From positions 1 to 44,598 of the forward strand of contig CACOLU010000007.1 in NCBI GenBank assembly GCA_902628045.1: DNA of 44,598 bases. Direction: 5' to 3'. Made by a program: the position numbers and the translations under genes. Shown here piece after piece: positions 9,564-18,256 of this stretch. This DNA comes from an uncultured Candidatus Actinomarina sp. GTDB taxonomy: Bacteria; Actinomycetota; Acidimicrobiia; Actinomarinales; Actinomarinaceae. A model generated the notes under the pieces. That model saw only the letters and a list, made by a program, of their open reading frames with translations, ran no database searches and was not told the DNA's origin. Numbering within the stretch: the stretch's first letter is position 1; the number at the start of each line of letters is the position of its first letter.

Positions 9564-9636
9564 CGGCCTCGGCAGGATTCGAACCTGCGACACCAGGTTT
9601 AGGAAACCTGTGCTCTATCCCCTGAGCTACGAGGCC
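9564..9636 (-). tRNA. tRNA-Arg (anticodon CCT)
   Basis: The minus strand folds as a full cloverleaf. The acceptor stem GGCCTCG pairs with CGAGGCC, followed by discriminator G. The D arm is GCTC/GAGC. The anticodon stem CAGGT/ACCTG encloses loop TTCCTAA with anticodon CCT, and the T arm GCAGG-TTCGAAT-CCTGC is standard. It is 73 nt long; CCA is not encoded. It reads the rare Arg codon AGG. It sits alone between two plus-strand genes. Confidence 0.97.
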
Positions 9637-9690
9637 AATTAAATTCTGATATCATTAGTATCAAAATAGATTTCGGCTTATAGGTACATT

Positions 9691-10662
9691 ATGTTAGCAG
9701 TAGACGTTAAAAATATTAAGAAAACTTTTATCAGTAAGCAAGATACTGTTGAAGCTGTAAAAGATGTAAGTTTTCAAGTAAAACAAGGAGAAATCTTTGG
9801 ATTACTTGGGCCAAATGGTGCAGGTAAATCTACAACAATTTTAATGATTACTACATTATTAAGTATCACTGGAGGAAAGGCCTCTGTTTTAGGTATAGAT
9901 GTTGCTACAAAAGATAAAGAAGTAAGAAAAAAAATTGGTGTAGCACTTCAAGACACAGGTTTAGATAATCTTTTAACAGGAAAAGAGCTTTTTTTTACAA
10001 CATGTAGGTTATGGGGATATTCTAAAAAAGATTCTGAAGTTAGGACAAACCAACTTTTAGAACTTGTAGGATTGTCTGAAGCCGCCGACAGAAGAGTAAA
10101 AACTTATTCAGGAGGCATGAAGCGAAGATTAGACTTGGGTTTAAGCTTAGTTCATTCTCCAGAAATTCTTTTTTTAGATGAACCAACAACGGGTTTAGAT
10201 CCAGGATCTAGAAGAGTTTTATGGGATGAAATTAAAAGACTTCGTGATAATGGAGTAACAATTATTCTCACAACACAATATCTTGAAGAAGCTGATGAGT
10301 TAGCTGACAGAATTGCAATTATTGACGAGGGTTTAGTTGTTGCAGAGGGAACATCAGACGAATTAAAAGCGGGTATAGGTGGTGATGTAATAACTTTTGT
10401 ATTTGAAACTAATGATGATTTAGAGAATGCAAAAAATATTCTTAAAAACACAGTCCAAGAAAAAAATGAATTAAGAATTACAGTTGAGGATGGTGCATCG
10501 AAAATCCCAGGATATATAAAAGACCTAAGTAGTAACGGAGTAGAAGTAAGTTCAGTTTCAGCAAGCAAACCTACTTTAGATGATGTATTTCTTGAAGTAA
10601 CTGGATATAGACTTGAAGGTTCGGAAGATATTAAAAAAGTACAAGAAGAGAGTAAGAGATAA
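9691..10662 (+). CDS. ABC transporter ATP-binding protein, DrrA/ABC-2 type
   Basis: ATPase of an ABC-2 exporter. The 323 residues carry Walker A GPNGAGKST (40-48), the signature YSGGMKRRLDLG, and Walker B FLDEPTTGLDP. A long C-terminal extension of about 100 residues is typical of the DrrA (daunorubicin-resistance) subfamily. The stop TAA shares one base with the ATG of the permease gene (TAATG), so the two are coupled. The exported substrate cannot be inferred: family members move drugs, lipids or polysaccharides. No biosynthetic cluster flanks it, so an antibiotic role is not indicated. Confidence 0.92.
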   Translation: MLAVDVKNIKKTFISKQDTVEAVKDVSFQVKQGEIFGLLGPNGAGKSTTILMITTLLSITGGKASVLGIDVATKDKEVRKKIGVALQDTGLDNLLTGKELFFTTCRLWGYSKKDSEVRTNQLLELVGLSEAADRRVKTYSGGMKRRLDLGLSLVHSPEILFLDEPTTGLDPGSRRVLWDEIKRLRDNGVTIILTTQYLEEADELADRIAIIDEGLVVAEGTSDELKAGIGGDVITFVFETNDDLENAKNILKNTVQEKNELRITVEDGASKIPGYIKDLSSNGVEVSSVSASKPTLDDVFLEVTGYRLEGSEDIKKVQEESKR

Positions 10663-11459
10663 TGAATCAAAATAGATCTTTTATAGTGCAATTACAAATT
10701 TTGACAAAACGAATGCTTCTAAGAGTTATAAGAAGACCGCTTGCTGAACTACCAAATTTAATTATTTCTGCATTTTTCTTATTTGTATACGACGGTGCCT
10801 TAGGCGGTGTTTTTGGTGGGACCGCTAGTGGGACACCTTTTGATTTTGCCAAAGGAAATTTTATAAATTTTATTCTTCCAGTTTCAATAGTATCAGCCTC
10901 TTTGAGTGGTGCAGCATCAGGAATTTATTTGGTTGAAGATATTGAATCTGGTGTTTTTAAACGTTATCAAAGTATGCCAATCTCTAGATGGGCTATCATT
11001 TTGGCACCAATGAATGTGGGTGCATTAAGAGTTTTATTGCAATCAGGTTTGATATTATTAATTGGCATAATAATTGGTGCAGATCCTGTAGTTGGTAATA
11101 TTGGATTTTTGGTAGTTCTCTCTGTTGCCTTTATTTGGGGAATGGGTTTCGCTGGATACTCAGTAGCAGCAGGAATTAAATCGGGTTCTTCACAAGGAGC
11201 TCAAGCTGCTACTTTTTTATTTTTCCCAGCTATTTTTTTGGCACCAACATTTGTTCCAAGAGAAGCCCTAAAAGGGTGGCTTGAAACAGCTGCAGCATAT
11301 AACCCAACAACATATGTTATTGAAGCCATGAGAGCAGTTATGGTTGATGGTTGGGAACTTGATGTTTTATTTAGAGGATATCTTGCTGCTGGATTATTTG
11401 CTGCACTAACCCTTACCCTTGCGGTTATTTCAGCTCGAAAGGCTACTGAAAAAGCATAA
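10662..11459 (+). CDS. ABC-2 type permease, DrrB-like
   Basis: Membrane partner of the preceding ATPase. The 265-residue protein has about six hydrophobic segments. It starts with a short basic cytosolic N-terminus (TKRMLLRVIRRP) and carries the ABC-2 family pattern of a YLVEDIESGVFKRYQSMP loop between helices. The final third contains the conserved YNPTTYVIEAMRA motif near the last helices. It is translationally coupled to the ATPase gene through a one-base overlap. A weak hairpin but no clear T-tract follows (11470-11494). Confidence 0.92.
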   Translation: MNQNRSFIVQLQILTKRMLLRVIRRPLAELPNLIISAFFLFVYDGALGGVFGGTASGTPFDFAKGNFINFILPVSIVSASLSGAASGIYLVEDIESGVFKRYQSMPISRWAIILAPMNVGALRVLLQSGLILLIGIIIGADPVVGNIGFLVVLSVAFIWGMGFAGYSVAAGIKSGSSQGAQAATFLFFPAIFLAPTFVPREALKGWLETAAAYNPTTYVIEAMRAVMVDGWELDVLFRGYLAAGLFAALTLTLAVISARKATEKA

Positions 11460-11469
11460 ATACTGCTTT

Positions 11470-11494
11470 GAGTAGTAAATAAAATTTATTACTC
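11470..11494. promoter_or_regulatory. Inverted repeat between drrB-like gene and rplY
   Basis: GAGTAGTAAAT pairs with ATTTATTACTC through 11 positions (one G-T wobble) around a 3-base AAA loop. It is A+T-rich and not followed by a T-tract, so a terminator is doubtful. It lies 22 bases before the rplY start and could be an operator or leader hairpin of the ribosomal protein gene. Confidence 0.35.
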
Positions 11495-11516
11495 TATATA
11501 ATTCGTAAGGATAAAT

Positions 11517-12200
11517 ATGGAAACAAATTTAAAAGCAACTGTAAGAGATAATACTGGATCTGCTCAATCAAGAAGAAGTAGGGGTGGAGGCAATATTCCA
11601 GCTGTTGTTTATGGTTTGGGTATGGAACCAGTCTCAGTCGAAATAGATGCTAGAGAATTTACAAATGCTTTAAAAACTGATGCTGGTTCGAACGTAATTT
11701 TTAATTTAGAAGTTGGCAAGGATAAATACACTGCACTTGCTAGAGAAATACAAAAACATGTTTATCGTAATGAATTTTTACATGTTGACTTCATTCAAAT
11801 AGATCTTACAAAGACTGTTGATGCTGATGTACAAGTAAACTTTATTGGAACGCCTATGGGAGTAAAAGAAGAAGGTGGAATTGTTCAAACAATTAATTCA
11901 TACATCACCATTTCAGCTCTTCCTACAAATATTCCTACTTCTCTCGATTTAAATATTTCTGAATTAAATGTTGGAGATAACTTAGCTGCTGGAGATGTAT
12001 CATTGCCTGAGGGTGTAGAGCTAGCAGATGCAGAAGATGATTCAATTTTAATTACAATTACTGTACCAAGAGCAGCAATTGAAGAGGAAGAAGATATTGA
12101 GGGTCTTGAAGGCGAAGAAGTAGAAGGTGAAGAGGGAGACGAGAGTGAATCCTCTGAAGAGACTGTTGAGGAAGAGTCCTCAGATGAATCTGGAGAATAA
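11517..12200 (+). CDS. rplY: 50S ribosomal protein L25 (Ctc/TL5 type)
   Basis: Binds 5S rRNA in the large subunit. The 227 residues have the L25 N-terminal barrel (ARDNTG-like start, GNIPAVVYGLG near residue 26, HVDFIQID near residue 89) and the C-terminal TL5/Ctc domain. The last 35 or so residues are almost entirely Glu, Asp and Ser, an acidic tail common in Ctc-type proteins. A good ribosome site (AAGGA) precedes the ATG. It overlaps pth by 17 bases; the rplY-pth pair is widespread, and in Mycobacterium it sits near mfd-eno as it does here. Confidence 0.96.
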   Translation: METNLKATVRDNTGSAQSRRSRGGGNIPAVVYGLGMEPVSVEIDAREFTNALKTDAGSNVIFNLEVGKDKYTALAREIQKHVYRNEFLHVDFIQIDLTKTVDADVQVNFIGTPMGVKEEGGIVQTINSYITISALPTNIPTSLDLNISELNVGDNLAAGDVSLPEGVELADAEDDSILITITVPRAAIEEEEDIEGLEGEEVEGEEGDESESSEETVEEESSDESGE

Positions 12201-12783
12201 CAAAACATTATTTGTTGGTCTCTGGAATCCGCAAGATAAATACTCAAAGACGCGTCACAATATTGGTGCTGATATTCTGATTCATTTTTGTAAGAAAAAT
12301 AATTTAGAATTTCAACTCGACAAGAATAGAATTTACAATTTTTCATCAGCTGAAATCAATGGAACTAATGTTGAAATGATCTTACCCATGGTTTCAATGA
12401 ACAATGCTGGGGATGCACTAAAAAGTTATTTTAAATACAATAAAAAAGAAAATACAGAAGTGGTTGTTATTCATGATGATATTGATCTTGCATTTGGGCG
12501 GTTAAGAATTAAAAAAGGAAGTTCAGATGGTGGTCATAATGGAATTAAATCAACAAATAAAGTTTTAAATTCTGAAGATTATTACAAATTAAAAGTAGGA
12601 GTAGGAAGACCTCCACAAGGAATTGACCCAGCTGATTTTGTACTGTCAAAGTTTTATAATGAAGAAAAGGAAGAGGTAGAATTTTTGATAGAAGATTCAG
12701 TTGATATCTTAAATACCTTTCTAAAGGATAAAGAATTAGCCATCAGAAATGCTTCTGAGCGCAGAATTATTGATGTGATTTGA
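12184..12783 (+). CDS. pth: Peptidyl-tRNA hydrolase Pth
   Basis: Releases peptides from prematurely dropped peptidyl-tRNA. The reading frame is open from 12127, but ATG 12184 gives MNLENNKTLFVGL, which aligns with the family start, and GAGGAAG lies about 10 bases before it. The 199 residues contain Asn15, catalytic His25 in TRHNIG, and IHDDID with the conserved Asp, followed by GGHNGIKS. The N-terminal motif is GLWNPQ where nearly all Pth proteins read GLGNPG; the Asn is kept but both flanking Gly are replaced. The start lies inside rplY, and the stop overlaps pgsA by one base. Confidence 0.94.
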   Translation: MNLENNKTLFVGLWNPQDKYSKTRHNIGADILIHFCKKNNLEFQLDKNRIYNFSSAEINGTNVEMILPMVSMNNAGDALKSYFKYNKKENTEVVVIHDDIDLAFGRLRIKKGSSDGGHNGIKSTNKVLNSEDYYKLKVGVGRPPQGIDPADFVLSKFYNEEKEEVEFLIEDSVDILNTFLKDKELAIRNASERRIIDVI

Positions 12784-13325
12784 TGAAAAAATACATACCA
12801 GACTTATTAGCTTTATTTCGTATTTTCTCTGCTCCGGTAATTTTATACTTATTATTACTCGATGGAACTGATGAAGGCTTAATGTTGGTTCCAGCAATAA
12901 TTGCTTTTATTGCTGCTTGGACCGACTTTTTTGATGGCCGGCTGGCAAGAAAATGGGATGTGTCTTCAAAGATGGGAGCATTTCTAGATACAATTGCAGA
13001 TAAAATTTTCATCACTTTTATATTTGTTGGTTTTACGTATATTGAAAGAGTCACTATCTGGGTTACAGTTTTACTTATTGCTAGAGAATTTATTATTACT
13101 GGTTTAAGAGGTCTCGCAGGTAATGAGGGAATAATGATTCCTCCTAGCAAATTTGGTAAAGCAAAAGCAAGCCTTCAGTTTTGGGCTATCGGCTTTGTAA
13201 TGATGGATTTTCCACTTACTATCCTAAGTTTTACAATTGCAGATTTATTTGTTCTGCATGCTTTAATTTTTTCATATATATCTGGTTACCAATATATATC
13301 TGGTTATTTAAAGCAAACTAAATGA
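12783..13325 (+). CDS. pgsA: CDP-diacylglycerol-glycerol-3-phosphate 3-phosphatidyltransferase family (PgsA)
   Basis: Membrane CDP-alcohol phosphatidyltransferase, most likely making phosphatidylglycerol-phosphate. From ATG 12783 the 180 residues show the complete family motif: D48-x2-D51-G-x2-A-R56-x8-G65-x3-D69-x3-D73, set in about five or six hydrophobic helices. A TTG one codon upstream is also possible, but the ATG forms a one-base TGATG junction with pth. The PgsA call (rather than another CDP-alcohol acceptor) rests on length and on LFRIFSAPVI near the N-terminus, typical of PgsA; acceptor specificity is not proven. It overlaps the next gene by 4 bases. Confidence 0.9.
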   Translation: MKKYIPDLLALFRIFSAPVILYLLLLDGTDEGLMLVPAIIAFIAAWTDFFDGRLARKWDVSSKMGAFLDTIADKIFITFIFVGFTYIERVTIWVTVLLIAREFIITGLRGLAGNEGIMIPPSKFGKAKASLQFWAIGFVMMDFPLTILSFTIADLFVLHALIFSYISGYQYISGYLKQTK

Positions 13326-14317
13326 AATACAACAATATTTTTATTACCGGTTCCACGGGAGTTGTTGGTAAACCACTGCTAAGAAAAATAGTTGATCAAG
13401 GACATAATGTTTTTGCACTTTCAAGATCAAAGAATAACGATCACTTGTTTTCAAACCTTGGAGTAACAAAGATTGAAGGAGATCTATTTTCAGAATCAAC
13501 TTATGATCATCTCTCTGACAAAAATATAGATGCAATTTTTCATATTGCAGGTGTTAACAAAATGTGTTCTAAGAATCCGAATGGGATGTTTAAAGCAAAT
13601 ATAGAAGGCACTAAACAAATGCTTGAACTTGGAAACAGGTTAAAGATTACAAAATTTATTTATACATCTTCTGCTGTCACTCTAGGTGAAGAATTAGAAA
13701 CAGTTGGAAGTGAGTTATCAGAACATAGAGGTTACTTTCTTAGTAAATATGAAGAATCAAAGTTTTTAGCTGAAAAAGAAGCATTTGAATACGATAAAGA
13801 CTTTGAGTTTGTATCTGTTAATCCCTCTTCTGTTCAGGGCCCTGGCCGTGTATCAGGAACAGCAAAATTATTAATATCCACGCTTAATAAAAAATATCCA
13901 CCTTTGATAAAGAATAATATCTCAATTGTTGATATTGATGACTGCACAGATGGACACTATCAAGCCTTATTAAATGGGGAAGCCAATGAAAGGTATGTTT
14001 TAAATAGTTTTCAAACAACAAGTGAAGAGTTGCTCTCGAAACTTAAGTCATTATCAGAATGGTCAGGCAGGCCAATGTACATTCCAAAACTAGGTCTGAA
14101 ATTTATTGCACCATTGGGGGACCTTTATAAGCTAGTATCTAGTTCAACCCCATTAATCTGTAGTGAGTCAGCAAGAGTTTTAACACACGGACATATTTAT
14201 GACGGTTCTAAAGCTGAGGAAAAATTAAATATAAACTATATTGATTTAGAAATGTTTATGAAAAAAACTATCAATTGGTTAATTGATGAGAGCTACGTTA
14301 ATCTAAAAAAAATTTAA
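13322..14317 (+). CDS. NAD(P)-dependent epimerase/dehydratase (extended SDR)
   Basis: A 331-residue extended short-chain dehydrogenase. It has the Rossmann loop TGSTGVVG (9-16), YTSSAV (114-119) with the catalytic Ser, and YFLSK (138-142) with catalytic Tyr and Lys. The NPSSVQGPGR segment resembles the dihydroflavonol-reductase/HpnA-like branch. The C-terminal half carries a variable substrate domain, so the substrate is unknown; sugar, sterol-like or hopanoid precursors are all seen in relatives. It overlaps pgsA by 4 bases (ATGA) and is 3 bases from mfd, so it is in the housekeeping operon, but I know of no functional link. Confidence 0.87.
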   Translation: MKYNNIFITGSTGVVGKPLLRKIVDQGHNVFALSRSKNNDHLFSNLGVTKIEGDLFSESTYDHLSDKNIDAIFHIAGVNKMCSKNPNGMFKANIEGTKQMLELGNRLKITKFIYTSSAVTLGEELETVGSELSEHRGYFLSKYEESKFLAEKEAFEYDKDFEFVSVNPSSVQGPGRVSGTAKLLISTLNKKYPPLIKNNISIVDIDDCTDGHYQALLNGEANERYVLNSFQTTSEELLSKLKSLSEWSGRPMYIPKLGLKFIAPLGDLYKLVSSSTPLICSESARVLTHGHIYDGSKAEEKLNINYIDLEMFMKKTINWLIDESYVNLKKI

Positions 14318-14320
14318 GCT

Positions 14321-17300
14321 ATGAATGTAGAAACATTCAATTATTCTCCAGAATCTTTAGCACCGTTCTTTTATTTAAATAAAAGAGATAGAAAAAATAT
14401 TTATGTTTTTTCAAGAGAAAAAGAGGCTCTAGAATTTTACAACAATTTTTCTAATTTTGTACCTGAGACATCTCATTTTCCTGCATGGGATACTTTGTCT
14501 TATGACTCATTTGTACCATCTCTAGAGATACAAGGGAAAAGACTTCAAACGCTTCACAATCTTCTTGTCAACGATTCTTTTGATGTTTCAATGAGTATGA
14601 AATCCTTTACTCAAAAAATATTTATTAACGGTTTAGACGTAATAGATATGCAAATTGGACAAGAAGTAGATTTTGAAAATTTAATAGAAAATCTTACTTT
14701 CCTGGGATATGTAAATAAAGACAGGGTTGAGTCTAGAGGAACATTTTCTATTCGTGGTGGGCAGATTGATATTTATCCGCTTAATAGCGAATACCCAATA
14801 AGAATTATTTTTAACGGTGATGAAGTTGTCGAATTAAAATTATTTGATTACATCACCCAAAGATCAATAAAAAATATAAAAAAAGTTTTAATAACTCCTT
14901 CATCTGAATTGTTTCAAATAAATCAAGAAGATATTTACAAATCATTAGGAATACAATCAAAAAAAGATTTAGATGAATACGAATTATTTCAATTTTCGCA
15001 AAATTTAGAAAATTTTAAATCGTTACTAGATTTTGCACCAGATGATATAAGCATTAATATTATTGACTTTAATTCATGCAAAGAAACTTTTAGTGAACTT
15101 CAAAAGATTGAAGAAGATAGTTTTAATAATTTACAAAAGTTTTTTTCTTTGAAAGTATCAAAAATGAAATCAAGGTATGTAAACACATTTACAGAAATAA
15201 ATAAATTCGAAACTATTTTTTATGCCACAAATGATCTAGAGAACATCAGCAATGTACCACAATATTTAGATGACTTAAGTACTGATAATGTTTTGCAAAA
15301 GATTAATGGTTTAGCAAAGGTTTATTTATCCAGTATTAATAAAAAAATTATAGAAAAGTTCTCAGGAATAACTAATTTACAAATTGTTGAGCATCCGTTT
15401 TCATACTCAGCAGTGTTTCCAGAGATGAGTATTGCAGTTATTGATGAATCATTATTTACTAATAGAAAACAAAAAGATAATAAAGTTAAACACAGGAAAT
15501 TAAATGAGGAATCAATCCTTGTCCCAAATACTTATGTTGTCCACAAGTTTCACGGTATAGGGCTTTATGAGGGAACTGAAGTTAAAAAAATTAAAAATGT
15601 GGATAAAGACTACCTATCGATCAAGTTTGGAGGAACGGACAGGCTTTATGTACCGTCTGATCAGATTAATGAACTCGAAGTTTACGTAGGTGGTGAAAAC
15701 CCAAGATTATCAAGATTAGGTGGTGGAGAGTGGGAGCGAGCAAAAGAAAAAGCAAAACAAAATGCAAAAGTTATAGCTGATAGAGTTTTGAATCTTTACA
15801 AATTAAGGAAAATTGAAAATAATAGTCTAATTATTGATGAGGATACCCCATGGCAGGCAGAGATAGAAAGTGATTTTGAATATGTCGAAACTCCAGATCA
15901 GTTAACTGCAATAAATGATGTAAAAGAAGACTTAGGTAAAAACACTCCAATGGATAGATTAATTTTTGGAGATGTTGGATATGGAAAGACGGAAGTTGCA
16001 CTTAGAGCAGCGGTAAAAGTAGCTTTTTCAGGAGGACAAGTTGCAGTTCTTGCACCTACGACAATTCTTGTCCAGCAGCATATTGAAACTTTTGTTAATA
16101 GATTAGAAAATTATCCATTAAACATTAAACACTTAAGCAGATTTGTAAAAAAGAAGGACTTAAAAGAAATTATTAAAGGTGTCAAAGATGGAACTGTGGA
16201 CATTGTTATCGGAACACATAGACTATTAAGTGACGATGTTACATTTAATAATCTGAAGTTAATTGTAATTGATGAAGAACACAGGTTTGGGGTAGAAGCA
16301 AAAGATAGACTACAGAATTTAGCCTCTCAAGTCCATAAGTTAACATTAACTGCGACTCCAATTCCAAGAACACTTGAACAGTCTCTTATGGGAATTAGAG
16401 AAACATCAAGAATTGAAACACCCCCAGAAAATAGATTAGAAACATTAACTCATGTTGGCAGTGTTGATGAGTCAGCTATTGCTTTAGCTATTCAGAGAGA
16501 GATTTCAAGAGGAGGCCAAGTTTTCTTTGTGCTTAACAGAATAAGTGAACTTGAGGAATGGATGAAAGTTATTTCAAAACAATTTACAAACTTAAATCAC
16601 AAAATTCTACATGGCCAATTATCTGCAGAGCAAATTGAAAATACAATGCAAGATGTTTGGGACCGTAAAATTGATGTTTTGTTTGCTACCACAATTGTGG
16701 AAGCTGGAATTGATCTTCCAAAAGTGAATACTCTAATAACACTCAGGTCGGAGTTACTAGGTATGTCACAACTCTATCAACTTAAAGGTAGGGTTGGAAG
16801 AAGAGGAGATCAAAGTTTTGCGTATTTCTTTCATTCTAGCAATTTAGGGATAGATGCAGAATTAAGGTTAGACGCAATAAAATCCGTTGGTCAGACTGCT
16901 ACAGGATACTCATTGGCTATGAAAGATTTACAACTCAGAGGTTCTGGAAGTATTTTAGGTGATCTACAATCAGGTTTTATCGCTAATGTCGGACTAAATA
17001 TTTTTAATCAGTATGTTCTAGAGTCTTTAGATGAATCAATAGAGTCAGTAAAGCCAGTTGTAAAACCAGATATAAAATTAGATTGTTTCTGGGGATCCTC
17101 AATTCCCAAAAGCTATGTAGAAGCTGATTCTGAAAGAATAGATATTTATAAAAGACTTGAACATTCCCACCATACAAAAGTTGATGAAGTCAGAGATGAA
17201 ATTATCGATAGGTTTGGTGAACTTCCTGAGGTATCTAATAACTTGCTCATTACTGCAAAGATAAGATCTGTTTTGAGTGAAAAAAATATTTTAAGGTGCA

Positions 17301-17473
17301 AAATAAAAGAATATCAGATTGAACTGTTTCCAATTGACTTAACTGAAGAAGTAAATTTGAGGATTAAAACATTAGATAAAAAGTTTATCTTTAGAAATAA
17401 ACGCTTGGTTTTAAATTTTAAGGATGTCTTAACTCCAGACAGTGTATACGGAATATTAAATAGTAATCTTTAA
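14321..17473 (+). CDS. mfd: Transcription-repair coupling factor Mfd
   Basis: Removes RNA polymerase stalled at lesions and recruits UvrA. The 1050-residue protein has an N-terminal UvrB-like region (SRGTFSIRGGQIDIYPL) and an RNA-polymerase-interacting domain (YVVHKFHGIGLYEG). The SF2 translocase follows with GDVGYGKTE (about 549-557) and DEEHRFG (about 650), then TATPIPRT, a second RecA-like domain with IVEAGID and QLKGRVGRRG, and a C-terminal TRCF domain. It is about 100 residues shorter than E. coli Mfd, mainly in the N-terminal part. mazG follows after two bases, as in the actinobacterial order. Confidence 0.96.
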   Translation: MNVETFNYSPESLAPFFYLNKRDRKNIYVFSREKEALEFYNNFSNFVPETSHFPAWDTLSYDSFVPSLEIQGKRLQTLHNLLVNDSFDVSMSMKSFTQKIFINGLDVIDMQIGQEVDFENLIENLTFLGYVNKDRVESRGTFSIRGGQIDIYPLNSEYPIRIIFNGDEVVELKLFDYITQRSIKNIKKVLITPSSELFQINQEDIYKSLGIQSKKDLDEYELFQFSQNLENFKSLLDFAPDDISINIIDFNSCKETFSELQKIEEDSFNNLQKFFSLKVSKMKSRYVNTFTEINKFETIFYATNDLENISNVPQYLDDLSTDNVLQKINGLAKVYLSSINKKIIEKFSGITNLQIVEHPFSYSAVFPEMSIAVIDESLFTNRKQKDNKVKHRKLNEESILVPNTYVVHKFHGIGLYEGTEVKKIKNVDKDYLSIKFGGTDRLYVPSDQINELEVYVGGENPRLSRLGGGEWERAKEKAKQNAKVIADRVLNLYKLRKIENNSLIIDEDTPWQAEIESDFEYVETPDQLTAINDVKEDLGKNTPMDRLIFGDVGYGKTEVALRAAVKVAFSGGQVAVLAPTTILVQQHIETFVNRLENYPLNIKHLSRFVKKKDLKEIIKGVKDGTVDIVIGTHRLLSDDVTFNNLKLIVIDEEHRFGVEAKDRLQNLASQVHKLTLTATPIPRTLEQSLMGIRETSRIETPPENRLETLTHVGSVDESAIALAIQREISRGGQVFFVLNRISELEEWMKVISKQFTNLNHKILHGQLSAEQIENTMQDVWDRKIDVLFATTIVEAGIDLPKVNTLITLRSELLGMSQLYQLKGRVGRRGDQSFAYFFHSSNLGIDAELRLDAIKSVGQTATGYSLAMKDLQLRGSGSILGDLQSGFIANVGLNIFNQYVLESLDESIESVKPVVKPDIKLDCFWGSSIPKSYVEADSERIDIYKRLEHSHHTKVDEVRDEIIDRFGELPEVSNNLLITAKIRSVLSEKNILRCKIKEYQIELFPIDLTEEVNLRIKTLDKKFIFRNKRLVLNFKDVLTPDSVYGILNSNL

Positions 17474-17475
17474 TT

Positions 17476-18216
17476 ATGAATGAGTTTGATGAACTTATAG
17501 GTATTGTAAAAAAGCTCCGAGAAGAATGTCCCTGGGATATGGAGCAAACACACGAATCGCTATCAAGACACCTAATTGAAGAAGCTTATGAATTATTGGA
17601 CTCTCTTGCAAGCATTGAAGAAAAAGATTCAAATTATGAACTTGTAAAAGATGAATTAGGAGATCTGCTACTCCAAATTTTACTTCATTCAAAAATTGCT
17701 GAGGAAAATAATAAATTTGCAATAGTTGATGTAATAAACTCACTTCAAGCAAAATTAATCGAGCGTCACCCGCATGTTTTTAGTGATGTAAAACTTGATA
17801 GCGCTGACGAAGTAGAAAAACAATGGGAGTCAATAAAACAAAAAAATAGCGATTCGTCAATATTTGATGATATAAATAGTAAATTACCATCTATAACTAG
17901 AGCCTTCAAAACACAAAGAAAAGCAAAAAAACTTAATCTTTCCTATTCAAGCTACGAAGAAGCTCTTGATGATTTACTTTCTGAAGTAAAAGAGTTAAAA
18001 GAAGCTAAAAATTTGAATGAGCGTAAAAGCGAAATTGGGGATGTTTTATTTGCCATTGTTAATGTATGTAGATATTTAGATGCTGATCCTGAAATACAAC
18101 TAAATAAATCAACTCAAAGATTTATTAAAAGAGCCCAATATGTTGAAAAACATATTGAAGATGATTCTGACTTAGAAAAATTATGGGTAGAGGCTAAGAA
18201 AACGGAAGAAAAGTAA
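17476..18216 (+). CDS. mazG: Nucleoside triphosphate pyrophosphohydrolase MazG
   Basis: Hydrolyses (d)NTPs to NMP and pyrophosphate, removing damaged nucleotides. The 246 residues contain two MazG helical modules. The first has CPWDMEQTHESL (18-29), EE35-36xxE39 and E60xxD63. The second has SEVKELKEA and later SEIGDVLFA with the matching acidic residues. The four Glu/Asp metal ligands are therefore present in both halves. It sits between mfd and eno, as in Mycobacterium. Confidence 0.94.
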   Translation: MNEFDELIGIVKKLREECPWDMEQTHESLSRHLIEEAYELLDSLASIEEKDSNYELVKDELGDLLLQILLHSKIAEENNKFAIVDVINSLQAKLIERHPHVFSDVKLDSADEVEKQWESIKQKNSDSSIFDDINSKLPSITRAFKTQRKAKKLNLSYSSYEEALDDLLSEVKELKEAKNLNERKSEIGDVLFAIVNVCRYLDADPEIQLNKSTQRFIKRAQYVEKHIEDDSDLEKLWVEAKKTEEK

Positions 18217-18256
18217 CAAATCAAACAATTTGTGCTAGATTTTAAGTAACAGGGTT

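Noticed and set aside
10152-10691. 179-codon minus-strand frame opposite the ABC ATPase gene
   Set aside because: Ser-rich antisense shadow of a well-supported gene.
12127-12183. N-terminal extension of pth by 19 residues
   Set aside because: The extra residues lie inside rplY and do not match the Pth family start; ATG 12184 does.
11885-12346. 153-codon minus-strand frame opposite rplY and pth
   Set aside because: Its Ser runs are the antisense image of the acidic L25 tail.
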